Assembly (NCBI GenBank): GCA_023418355.1
Contig: JAEZZU010000104.1
Span: 1 to 31,402, forward strand
DNA from: Pseudomonadota bacterium
GTDB taxonomy: Bacteria > Pseudomonadota > Gammaproteobacteria > Burkholderiales > Burkholderiaceae_C
DNA: 31,402 bases
Direction: 5' to 3'
A program made the translations under genes and the position numbers. The notes below the pieces were generated by a model, which saw nothing but the letters and a program-made list of their open reading frames with translations, ran no database searches and was not told the origin of the DNA. Positions within the stretch are counted from its first letter, which is position 1; every line of letters starts with the position of its first letter. Below, piece after piece: positions 24,721-31,402 of this stretch.

Positions 24721-26787
24721 ATGTCCGCTGGTTTGAATCTCGCCCAACTCCAAGCTGTCCACTACACCGAAGGCCCATGCCTGGTGCTGGCTGGCGCAGG
24801 CTCGGGCAAAACCCGTGTGATTACGCACAAGATTGCCCGCCTGATTGAAAACGGACTGGCCCCCAAGCGCATTGCTGCCATCACCTTCACCAACAAGGCA
24901 GCCGCTGAAATGCGCGAGCGTGCCTCGGGTCTGATTGGTCGCGCTGCCAAGGACGTGATGATCTGCACCTTCCACTCGCTGGGCGTGCGCATGGTGCGCG
25001 AAGATGGCCACGTGCTGGGGCTCAAGCCCAACTTCAGCATTCTGGACGCCGACGATGTGACAGGCATCCTCAAGGACTGTGCCGGTGGCACCACCGATGT
25101 GGCCACCGCGCGCCAGTGGCAGTGGACGATTTCCAACTGGAAGAACGCCGGCTGGGACAGCCGCAAGGCGCTGGCCATGGCACAGGACGACCATGAGCGC
25201 AGCATTGCCCTGATCATGCAGCGCTATGAGGAGCGCCTGACGGCCTACCAGAGCGTGGACTTTGACGACTTGATCGGCATGCCCATGCGCTTGCTGAAAC
25301 ACCACCCGGAGGTGCGCGAAAAATGGCAGCGCCTGCTGGGCCATGTGCTGGTGGACGAATACCAGGACACCAATGCCACACAGTACGAACTGCTCAAGCT
25401 GCTGGTCGGTGAACGCGCGCATTTCACGGCGGTGGGTGACGATGACCAGTCCATCTACGGCTGGCGCGGCGCGACGCTGGACAACCTGAAAAAGCTGCCC
25501 GTTGATTTTCCGAATCTGAAGATCATCAAGCTGGAGCAGAACTACCGCTCCACCTCGGCCATCTTGCGCGCGGCCAACAATGTGATTGGCCCCAACCCCA
25601 AGCTGTTTCCCAAGACGCTGTTTTCGGAGCTGGGTGAGGGCGAGCCTGTGCGCATTGTCGATTGCGATACCGAAGAGCACGAAGCCGAGCGCGCCGCCAT
25701 GCGTATTGCCAGCCTGCGCGCCAATATGAATCCGCAGCCCGCGTGGAAGGACTTTGCCATCCTCTACCGCGCCAACCACCAGGCCAAGCCGTTTGAAAAA
25801 GCGCTGCGCAAGCTGAATATTCCGTACAAGGTCTCAGGTGGCACTTCGTTTTTTGACCGTGCGGAAATCAAGGATCTGTGCGCCTGGTTTCGCCTGTGGA
25901 TCAACAACGACGATGACCCGGCCTTCCTGCGCGCCATCACCACACCGCGCCGTGGCATTGGTCACACCACGCTGGGCAAGCTGGGCGAGTTTTCCGCGCA
26001 GCACAAGCTCAGCATGTTTGGTGCGCTGTTTTCCAACATGCTCGAAGCCGTGCTGCCCAAGAAAGCGCACGAAGGGCTGCTGGAGTTTGGCCGCTATATC
26101 AACGACCTCGAATACCGAGCCCGTCACACACTGGGCGCGGAAGCCGCGCGCACCTTCATGCTCGACTGGCTCAAAGAGATTGGCTACGAGCAGTATTTGT
26201 ACGACAGCGAAGACAGCGAAACCGTGGCCGCAGCGCGCTGGACTAATGTGCTGGAGTTCTGTGACTGGATGAGCCAGCGCGCTGGCGGCCAGATTGAAGA
26301 CGCTGCTGGCACCACCACGCAAACCGAAACCAAGAGCCTGCTGGAAGTGGCGCAGAACATTGCGCTGCTCTCCACCATCAGCGAGCGTGAAAAAGAGCAG
26401 GACATGGTGATTCTGTCCACGCTGCACGCCTCCAAGGGGCTGGAGTGGCCGCATGTGATGCTGGTCGGAGTGAGCGAGGGCATGCTGCCCTTCAAGCTCG
26501 ACGATGACGACGGCAAACAGCAAAAGGTCAGTGACGACATTGCCGCGCGCCTGCAGGAAGAGCGCCGCCTGATGTATGTGGGCATTACCCGCGCGCAGCG
26601 CACGCTGGTCGTGAGCTGGACTAAACGCCGCAAAAAAGGCCGTGAAATGGTGCAATGCCAACCCAGCCGCTTTATCAAAGAGATGAATCTGGATGCCAGC
26701 ACCGCCCGCGAAGACCCGCGCGAGAAGCTGCGCCAGCTGCGCGAACAGCTGGCACGCAAGGCGGCGGCTGCGCCAAAAATTATTTAA
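24721..26787 (+). CDS. rep: ATP-dependent DNA helicase Rep
   Basis: Rep is a 3'-5' SF1A helicase that clears proteins ahead of forks and helps restart. The protein has 688 residues (E. coli Rep 673). Motifs: LNLAQLQAVHY (Q motif), Walker A AGAGSGKTRV (K30), Ia ITFTNKAAAEMRER, Ib TFHSLGVRMVR, II DEYQDT (D212), III VGDDDQSIYGWRGA, IV EQNYRSTSAILRAAN, V STLHASKGLEWPHVML and VI YVGITRAQRTL. The LEWPHV form of motif V and the short C-terminus point to Rep rather than UvrD or PcrA. The start is the ATG at 24721; an upstream in-frame TTG (24715) adds two residues. pldA follows after 26 bp with its own ribosome-binding site. Confidence 0.94.
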   Translation: MSAGLNLAQLQAVHYTEGPCLVLAGAGSGKTRVITHKIARLIENGLAPKRIAAITFTNKAAAEMRERASGLIGRAAKDVMICTFHSLGVRMVREDGHVLGLKPNFSILDADDVTGILKDCAGGTTDVATARQWQWTISNWKNAGWDSRKALAMAQDDHERSIALIMQRYEERLTAYQSVDFDDLIGMPMRLLKHHPEVREKWQRLLGHVLVDEYQDTNATQYELLKLLVGERAHFTAVGDDDQSIYGWRGATLDNLKKLPVDFPNLKIIKLEQNYRSTSAILRAANNVIGPNPKLFPKTLFSELGEGEPVRIVDCDTEEHEAERAAMRIASLRANMNPQPAWKDFAILYRANHQAKPFEKALRKLNIPYKVSGGTSFFDRAEIKDLCAWFRLWINNDDDPAFLRAITTPRRGIGHTTLGKLGEFSAQHKLSMFGALFSNMLEAVLPKKAHEGLLEFGRYINDLEYRARHTLGAEAARTFMLDWLKEIGYEQYLYDSEDSETVAAARWTNVLEFCDWMSQRAGGQIEDAAGTTTQTETKSLLEVAQNIALLSTISEREKEQDMVILSTLHASKGLEWPHVMLVGVSEGMLPFKLDDDDGKQQKVSDDIAARLQEERRLMYVGITRAQRTLVVSWTKRRKKGREMVQCQPSRFIKEMNLDASTAREDPREKLRQLREQLARKAAAAPKII

Positions 26788-26813
26788 CCCTGTCTGTCCC
26801 GAGGAAGCCTGGC

Positions 26814-27962
26814 ATGAGAGCGCCTCTGATCCGCCGTCTGGCCTATAGCTGCAGCCTGTACGCCTTGTGCACGGCTGCTGCTTCGGCCGCAACACCGAAT
26901 GAGTCTGCCACTGGGTGGCAGGCTTGCAGCACTGTGGCTGATGCACAGGAACGCCTGGCCTGTTTTGACCAGTGGGCCGCTGTGCAGCATGGCGGGGCAG
27001 CTTCTGCATCCCCGGCAGTGGCAGTCCCTGCCGCCAGTGCATTGACGGTGCCTGAGAGCCCTTCAGCCCCAGTGGCCGTGGCGACGGCTGAAGGCGCTGC
27101 CATGCAAGCACCGCGCAGTGACTGCTACAGCTCCGGCGCAAGCAGTATGCTGCAGTTCTATGAGCTGCGCCGGGATACCGACTGCGGCACCTTCAAGCTG
27201 CGCGGCTTTCAGCCCCAGTCGGTGTTGGTGACCGCTGCCAACCATGTGAACACCAGCCCCAGCAGCCCCACGCAGCCCGCCTTCCAAACGGATGACTACC
27301 AGACCAAGGAGCTGCGCATCCAGCTGTCGCTGCGCACCAAGCTGGCAGCAGGCCTGCTGACGCCCGAGGACTCTGACCGGCTGGACTCCCTGTGGGTGGG
27401 CTATACCCAGCTGTCGTTCTGGCAGATCTTCAATGGCGATGTGTCGCGCCCCTTCCGCACGACAGACCACCAGCCGGAAATCTTCTACGTCTACCCCACC
27501 GAGGCCAAGCTGCCACTGGGCTGGCGTCTGCGCTACAGCGGCATCGGACTGGTGCACCACTCCAATGGTCAGAGTGATCCACTCTCGCGCAGCTGGAACC
27601 GCGCCTATCTGATGGCGGGGGCAGAGCTCAATGATCGCTGGCAGCTGCAGCTCAAGGCCTGGCACCGCATTTCGGAGAAGCTGGAAAACGATGACAACCC
27701 CGGTATTCAGAACTACTGGGGGCGCGGCGAAGTCAAGCTGTTCTGGCAGCCGGATGCTCGCAATATCTTTGGCCTGACGGCGCGAGGCAGTCTCGGCAAG
27801 GGCTATGGCTCAGGCCGACTGGAATGGATGCGTGCGCTCGGTGGGGACAACAGCAATTTGCGACTGCATGTTCAGCTGTTCAGCGGATATGGAGAGAGCC
27901 TGATTGATTACAACTACAAGCGTACCTCGCTGTCCGTGGGTCTGAGTCTGCTGGATTTCTAG
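26814..27962 (+). CDS. pldA: Outer-membrane phospholipase A (OMPLA)
   Basis: OMPLA hydrolyses phospholipids misplaced in the outer leaflet, as a calcium-dependent dimer. The protein has 382 residues with a signal peptide (about 1-25, ending ASA). An extra N-terminal region includes the Cys-bearing GWQACSTVADAQERLACFDQ segment common in betaproteobacterial members. The catalytic block GLVHHSNGQSDPLSRSWNR supplies H248, S250 and N262, matching E. coli H142, S144 and N156, with S258 equivalent to the calcium ligand S152. Alternating hydrophobic strands end in SVGLSLLDF, a typical barrel closing strand with terminal Phe. GAGGAAG stands about 7 bp before ATG 26814, which excludes the longer open frame overlapping rep. 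A strong hairpin terminator follows. Confidence 0.95.
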   Translation: MRAPLIRRLAYSCSLYALCTAAASAATPNESATGWQACSTVADAQERLACFDQWAAVQHGGAASASPAVAVPAASALTVPESPSAPVAVATAEGAAMQAPRSDCYSSGASSMLQFYELRRDTDCGTFKLRGFQPQSVLVTAANHVNTSPSSPTQPAFQTDDYQTKELRIQLSLRTKLAAGLLTPEDSDRLDSLWVGYTQLSFWQIFNGDVSRPFRTTDHQPEIFYVYPTEAKLPLGWRLRYSGIGLVHHSNGQSDPLSRSWNRAYLMAGAELNDRWQLQLKAWHRISEKLENDDNPGIQNYWGRGEVKLFWQPDARNIFGLTARGSLGKGYGSGRLEWMRALGGDNSNLRLHVQLFSGYGESLIDYNYKRTSLSVGLSLLDF

Positions 27963-27983
27963 GCACACGTTTCTTTGAAAAAG

Positions 27984-28026
27984 ATAGCTTTCAGCGCTTG
28001 CTGCACGGGCGCTGGAAGCTTTTTTT
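27984..28026 (+). terminator. Terminator formed by dispersed repeat copy D
   Basis: AGCTTTCAGCGC (27986-27997) pairs with GCGCTGGAAGCT (28009-28020), 12 bp with one G-T wobble, across an 11-nt loop, followed by seven T. It also carries the AGCGCTTGCTGCA core (27993-28005) shared with copies B and C. It is the best-preserved copy, and here it clearly has the form of an intrinsic terminator for pldA. Confidence 0.85.
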
Positions 28027-28166
28027 ATGCCAAAAATTTAACAAAAACAAATTGTTCCAAATACATGGCTTCTGGGTGCTTGTGACCCCAGACACCTTGG
28101 CGCAGAATGTGCTCCACCTTCTTCGCCTCGTGTGTCGACCTATCCGCAGTACCCTGCGCACCCCCA

Positions 28167-28619
28167 ATGACCATGCACCTGCAGTATCAGCTCAAGGCAG
28201 GCAGTTACTACCTGTACGACATGCGCGAATCGCCCAGCGCTGTCACAGGTGAGCGCCGCTTCAAGCTCAAGACAGATTTGCTGGCCATTGCGTTCAACCA
28301 GTACACGGGCGAAGTCCATCAGCATGGCACGCCTTCGCGCATTCAGTCATGGGCCTTGAATACACGGCGCCGCCTGCGTGCTGCCGGGCAGTGGCAGGAG
28401 GCGGATGACATCGTGGTGGTGACAGGCCCCTTCCCCGTGGAAGAAATCAACAAATGCCTGTCGATCAAGGGCTACTGCCGCCGTCTGCTGCAGCGCCTCG
28501 CAACTCTGCCCCACGGCAAGCTGCAGGCCTGGCAGAACATGCAGAAAACCCAGAGCAGCACGCACGGGCACAGCCACCAGCGCAGTCAGGATAAGCGCTG
28601 GCAGCGCAAGGCGGCGTAA
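28167..28619 (+). CDS. Hypothetical basic protein, 150 residues
   Basis: I do not recognise this protein. The N-terminal part (MTMHLQYQLKAGSYYLYDMR) and the next 70 residues look globular, with ERRFKLKTDLLAIAFNQYTG and DDIVVVTGPFPVEEINKCLS. The C-terminal third is rich in Lys, Arg, Gln, His and Ser (QKTQSSTHGHSHQRSQDKRW) and probably disordered. There is no signal peptide or membrane helix. The upstream start is uncertain: ATG 28167, ATG 28173 and an earlier ATG 28107 are in frame; the earlier one gives an unlikely Cys-rich N-terminus. No Shine-Dalgarno is seen. It stands alone after a terminator and is convergent with the uspA-like gene 17 bp away. Codon use is like that of the neighbours, so it is probably a real gene. 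Confidence 0.65.
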   Translation: MTMHLQYQLKAGSYYLYDMRESPSAVTGERRFKLKTDLLAIAFNQYTGEVHQHGTPSRIQSWALNTRRRLRAAGQWQEADDIVVVTGPFPVEEINKCLSIKGYCRRLLQRLATLPHGKLQAWQNMQKTQSSTHGHSHQRSQDKRWQRKAA

Positions 28620-28636
28620 GGCCGCTTGTTCAGACC

Positions 28637-29125
28637 TTACGCAGCGTCTGCGTCTTCAGCATCCACCGCGTCGGTGTCTGCGGCTTCCTCATCTTCCGGC
28701 GTGCGCACCACCAGGACCGGGCGATGGCAGTGGGTAATCACCGCCTTGGAGCCAGAACCCACGATCACGCTCTTGAGTGCACCCATGCCGCGTGCGCCCA
28801 TGATGACCATGTCGGCATCCAGTTCCTCGGCCATGTCCACCAGCATGCTGCCGGGCTCGCCCAGCACGACTTCCATCGAGTAACCCACGCCCTCGGCATC
28901 GAGCAGAGCAGCGGCTTCGCTCATGAGGTTTTCGCCTGCCTCTACGGCAGCAGCGGCAATGGCGTCCGGATCTCTGGTTGCCAGCTCCAGCAGAGAGGCC
29001 GGTTCCTGCACATTCACGAGGGCGATCTCGGTGCGCAAGCCCCGGGCCATCAGCTTGAGCGCCTCGCGCACGGCCTGCAGTGATTCGCTGGAACCATCGA
29101 CGGCAATCATGATGTGGGTGTACAT
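28637..29125 (-). CDS. Universal stress protein, UspA family
   Basis: The protein has 162 residues in a single USP domain. It opens with YTHIMIAVDGSSESLQAVREA, and the ATP-binding signature G-x2-G-x9-G-S is met by GARGMGALKSVIVGSGS, so it belongs to the nucleotide-binding branch. HCHRPVLVVRTP is the normal last strand. An unusual acidic tail (EDEEAADTDAVDAEDADAA) follows. Start: ATG 29125 has AAGGAG 7-8 nt upstream; an earlier in-frame ATG (29158) is less likely. TATAGT (minus strand, 29168-29173) is a candidate -10. It is divergent from tgt. USP proteins act under starvation and stress; the exact role is unknown. Confidence 0.93.
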   Translation of the reverse strand: MYTHIMIAVDGSSESLQAVREALKLMARGLRTEIALVNVQEPASLLELATRDPDAIAAAAVEAGENLMSEAAALLDAEGVGYSMEVVLGEPGSMLVDMAEELDADMVIMGARGMGALKSVIVGSGSKAVITHCHRPVLVVRTPEDEEAADTDAVDAEDADAA

Positions 29126-29220
29126 GGCGTGCTCCTTGTCATCGTTGTGGGTGTGCAAGAGATTCCACTATAGAGCACCCCGACACCCTGCATGCTGCGG
29201 CAGCGCAAGCCGCCTTCTGG

Positions 29221-29226
29221 GACAAT
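29221..29226 (+). promoter_or_regulatory. Candidate -10 GACAAT close to the tgt start
   Basis: GACAAT ends 10 nt before ATG 29237. There is no Shine-Dalgarno in the gap (GCGCGCCATC). A candidate -10 for the divergent uspA-like gene lies about 50 bp away. Confidence 0.35.
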
Positions 29227-29236
29227 GCGCGCCATC

Positions 29237-30409
29237 ATGCTGCAGTTCGAACTTCTCAAAACCGATCCCACCAGCCACGCCCGCCGTGGCAAGCTCACGC
29301 TCAATCATGGCGTGGTGCAGACTCCCATCTTCATGCCCGTAGGCACCTATGGCACCGTCAAGGGCGTGATGCCCCGCAGCCTGGAAGAAATGGGCGCGCA
29401 AATCATTCTGGGCAACACCTTCCACCTGTGGATGCGTCCCGGTCTGGACATCATGAAGACCTTTGGCGGTCTGCATGGTTTTGAGAAGTGGAACAAGCCC
29501 ATCCTGACCGACTCGGGCGGCTTTCAGGTGTGGAGCCTGGGTTCCATGCGCAAGATCACGGAAGAAGGCGTGCACTTCCAGAGCCCCGTGAATGGCGACA
29601 AGCTGTTCATGTCGCCCGAGGTGAGCATGCAGATCCAGACGGTGTTGAACTCCGACATCGTCATGCAGCTCGACGAGTGCACCCCCTACGAGACCAACGG
29701 CAAGAAGACCACGGAAGCCGAAGCGCGCAAGTCCATGGAGATGAGCCGCCGCTGGGCCAAGCGCTCCAAGGACGAATTCGAGCGTCTGGAGAACCCCAAT
29801 GCGCTGTTTGGCATTGTGCAGGGCGGCATGTACACCAACCTGCGCGAAGAGTCGCTGCAGGCGCTGGTGGAAATGGATTTCCCCGGCTACGCCGTGGGCG
29901 GTGTCTCCGTGGGTGAGCCTAAGGACGAGATGCTGGAGATCATGGCGCACACGCCCCATCTGCTGCCCGCCAACAAGCCCCGCTACCTGATGGGCGTGGG
30001 CACACCGGAAGACCTGGTGCAAGGGGTGGCCGATGGCGTGGACATGTTCGACTGCGTAATGCCTACCCGCAATGCACGCAATGGCACCGTGTTCACCCGC
30101 TATGGCGACCTGAAGCTGCGCAATGCCCGCCACAAGACCGACCACCAGCCGCTGGATTCCACCTGCACCTGCCACGCCTGCGCAGGCAAGAGCGGCATCA
30201 GCTGGGACAACGGCGGGCGCGACGGCTTCAGCCGTGCGTATCTGCACCATCTGGACCGCTGTGGCGAGATGCTCGGCCCCATGCTGACCACCATCCACAA
30301 CCTGCACTACTACCTGAACCTGATGCAGGAAATCCGCGATGCGCTGGAAGCCGGCACTTTTGCGGAGTTCCGGGCCAAGTTCAAGGCCGACCGCGCACGC
30401 GGTGTGTAG
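29237..30409 (+). CDS. tgt: Queuine/preQ1 tRNA-guanine transglycosylase
   Basis: Tgt swaps guanine-34 for preQ1 in GUN-anticodon tRNAs, the first tRNA step of queuosine synthesis. The protein has 390 residues (E. coli 375). Blocks seen are ILTDSGGFQVWSLGSMRKIT with the catalytic-site Asp, SDIVMQLDECTPYE, FGIVQGGMYTNLRE, and DCVMPTRNARNGTVF with the nucleophile region. Zinc ligands are C310, C312, C315 and H354. The segment between C315 and SRAYLHHL is 16 residues (316-331) instead of the three in E. coli, a 13-residue insertion. There is also a short insertion after DECTPYE. The start ATG 29237 gives MLQFELLKTDPTS; upstream codons to 29192 are non-conserved. A UUCG-loop terminator follows, so it is probably monocistronic. 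Confidence 0.97.
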   Translation: MLQFELLKTDPTSHARRGKLTLNHGVVQTPIFMPVGTYGTVKGVMPRSLEEMGAQIILGNTFHLWMRPGLDIMKTFGGLHGFEKWNKPILTDSGGFQVWSLGSMRKITEEGVHFQSPVNGDKLFMSPEVSMQIQTVLNSDIVMQLDECTPYETNGKKTTEAEARKSMEMSRRWAKRSKDEFERLENPNALFGIVQGGMYTNLREESLQALVEMDFPGYAVGGVSVGEPKDEMLEIMAHTPHLLPANKPRYLMGVGTPEDLVQGVADGVDMFDCVMPTRNARNGTVFTRYGDLKLRNARHKTDHQPLDSTCTCHACAGKSGISWDNGGRDGFSRAYLHHLDRCGEMLGPMLTTIHNLHYYLNLMQEIRDALEAGTFAEFRAKFKADRARGV

Positions 30410-30432
30410 AACCGCAAAGCGGCATCCACAGC

Positions 30433-30455
30433 AACCTCCTTCGGGAGGTTTTTTT
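30433..30455 (+). terminator. Rho-independent terminator after tgt
   Basis: AACCTCC (30433-30439) and GGAGGTT (30444-30450) pair perfectly around a TTCG loop, followed by a T run to 30455. The UUCG tetraloop makes this a very stable short hairpin. Confidence 0.9.
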
Positions 30456-30605
30456 ACGTGCAGTCGTTGACGATTCTTGTCATTCCGGCGAATTTGTCTG
30501 CCATCCACGCCAGAAATCGCTCACCACAATAGCTTGCATCGCTTTTCATGCAGGGCAGCGGCCCTGCGTTGTGTAACGGTGCAGCCCAACGCTTCAACCC
30601 TTTCT

Positions 30606-31402
30606 GTGACTTCGCCGCGGTGGCCATTGCAGCTGGGGCTGGTGGTGTGCATCTGCCTGGCATGCCTGGTGGGGTTTGCCAGCCGGCCGATGGGCTATCT
30701 GGCGGCGCTGTGGCCAGCCAACGCCATCATGCTGGGCATCTTGCTGCGCCATCCACAGCTGGGCAGATCCGGCTGGACCTGGGTGCTGGCCTTGCTGGCC
30801 TACATGCTCACAGACTGGGTGTCCGGCTCGGAGCTGTTCGTCGTGCTCACGCTCAATACGGCGAATGTGATGGGGGTGCTGGGCGCATGGCTGTTCCTGA
30901 GCCGTCAGAGCCCGGCCGTGCTGGGCTTTCAGCGCCAGCGCTCAGTGCTGGTCCTGTTCGTGGGCAGTGTCATCGGCGCTGTGGTGTGCACGGCCTTCGG
31001 GGCTCTGGCCAGCAGCGCGGCGTTTGGGGTGCCGTTGCTGCAATCCATTGCCCTGTGGCTCTCGGGCGAGTTTTTCAGCTATATCCTGCTGCTGCCCATG
31101 TTCATGGCTGCCCCCCGGGGCTGGATCTGGCAGTGGCCGCGTTCTGCGCACAAGGAGCTGCCCACCCCATGGCCGCTGGTGGCGGTGCTGATCAGTGAGG
31201 TGCTCAGCCTTGTGATCGGCGGCCCCGGGGCCATTGCTTTTCTGATGCCTGCCATGGTCTGGTCTGCCATGACGTACAGCGTGCAGGCCATCACGGTGCT
31301 GAACGTGGTGATCTGTCTGGGCAAGACAGCCATTCTGGCGCTGGGCCACTTCAGCTTCACGCCTGACCATGTGATGGATGCCGTTTCCTATCGCTCCGGC
31401 CT
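30606..31402 (+). CDS. MASE1-domain membrane sensor protein, N-terminal part
   Basis: A reading frame is open from about 30540 to the window end, with no stop, in a different frame from the shorter ATG-started overlapping ORF at 30548-31198. It encodes a hydrophobic polypeptide with seven or eight helices: PLQLGLVVCICLACLVGFAS, then GYLAALWPANAIMLGILLRH, LLAYMLTDWVSGSELFVVL, NTANVMGVLGAWLFL, VGSVIGAVVCTAFGALASSA, LSGEFFSYILLLP and AVLISEVLSLVIGGPGAIAF. The WPAN...L-G-LLR pattern and A-Y-x-x-x-D are MASE1 signatures. MASE1 is usually followed by a GGDEF/EAL, histidine kinase or PAS module, which lies beyond the window. The start is uncertain: GTG 30606, GTG 30579 and TTG 30627 are possible and no ATG fits. 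Confidence 0.7.
   Translation, partial: MTSPRWPLQLGLVVCICLACLVGFASRPMGYLAALWPANAIMLGILLRHPQLGRSGWTWVLALLAYMLTDWVSGSELFVVLTLNTANVMGVLGAWLFLSRQSPAVLGFQRQRSVLVLFVGSVIGAVVCTAFGALASSAAFGVPLLQSIALWLSGEFFSYILLLPMFMAAPRGWIWQWPRSAHKELPTPWPLVAVLISEVLSLVIGGPGAIAFLMPAMVWSAMTYSVQAITVLNVVICLGKTAILALGHFSFTPDHVMDAVSYRSG

Noticed and set aside
24715..26787. The helicase as UvrD or PcrA
   Set aside because: Length, the LEWPHV form of motif V and the short basic C-terminus without a UvrD tail fit Rep better.
30548..31198. ATG-started 216-residue open frame near the right end
   Set aside because: Its product is Gly/Ala-rich and lacks helices in proper order, whereas the overlapping frame gives MASE1 helices and stays open to the end.
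1..31402. CRISPR arrays, tRNA or rRNA genes, toxin-antitoxin or phage-defence genes
   Set aside because: No regularly spaced repeats, no tRNA-like cloverleaf or CCA-ended segment, and no recognisable defence protein were found by eye on either strand.

Overview
This window looks like a chromosomal segment of a high-GC betaproteobacterium, most likely a Comamonadaceae member close to Comamonas. The basis is gene content and protein style (PhaM-type granule protein, betaproteobacterial OMPLA with an N-terminal Cys-rich extension, GltS, HemE/PriA pairing), plus short intergenic repeats containing AGCGCTTGCTGCA. The species assignment is inference. Almost all of the DNA is core-genome-like; only the left edge carries a mobile element, the last 29 codons and terminal inverted repeat of an IS256-family insertion sequence.

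Layout: (1) 1-396, IS256 end, a strong hairpin terminator and a repeat. (2) 397-9652, a tightly overlapping recC-recB-recD operon for the RecBCD helicase/nuclease. (3) 9763-10727, a small DUF2946-like protein and a PCu(A)C periplasmic copper chaperone, closed by a clear terminator. (4) 10847-14236, phaM, an LplT-like MFS transporter and a membrane/coiled-coil/zinc-ribbon protein of unknown function. (5) gltS on the minus strand with its own terminator. (6) hemE and priA on the plus strand, separated by a 396-bp AT-rich spacer with two DnaA-box matches and a perfect 13-bp inverted repeat; hemE is preceded by a small ORF with a strong Shine-Dalgarno sequence that overlaps its start. (7) 19659-23521, a minus-strand operon of four overlapping or nearly touching genes: a GT39 membrane glycosyltransferase, a DPM/ArnC-like GT2 enzyme, a GtrA-like flippase candidate and a YdjC/NaxD-like deacetylase; upstream lies an AEC-family transporter. 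(8) 24721-27962, rep helicase and the outer-membrane phospholipase pldA. (9) 28167-31402, an unknown basic protein, a UspA protein, tgt (queuosine tRNA modification) and the start of a MASE1-domain sensor that runs off the window.

The functional theme with the most promise is the glycosyltransferase/flippase/deacetylase operon. It has the four activities expected for building an undecaprenyl-phosphate-linked N-acetyl-hexosamine, deacetylating it, flipping it and transferring the amino sugar to lipid A, as in the Francisella FlmF2/NaxD/FlmK and Bordetella Lgm systems. The other recurring theme is gene-expression architecture. Several genes lack a Shine-Dalgarno sequence and have a -10-like hexamer 6-10 nt before the start codon, which suggests leaderless or very short-leader mRNAs. 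Copies of one intergenic repeat family sit where terminators are expected. RecBCD, PriA and Rep in one 27-kb stretch make this segment rich in replication-repair helicases, although they are not in one operon.
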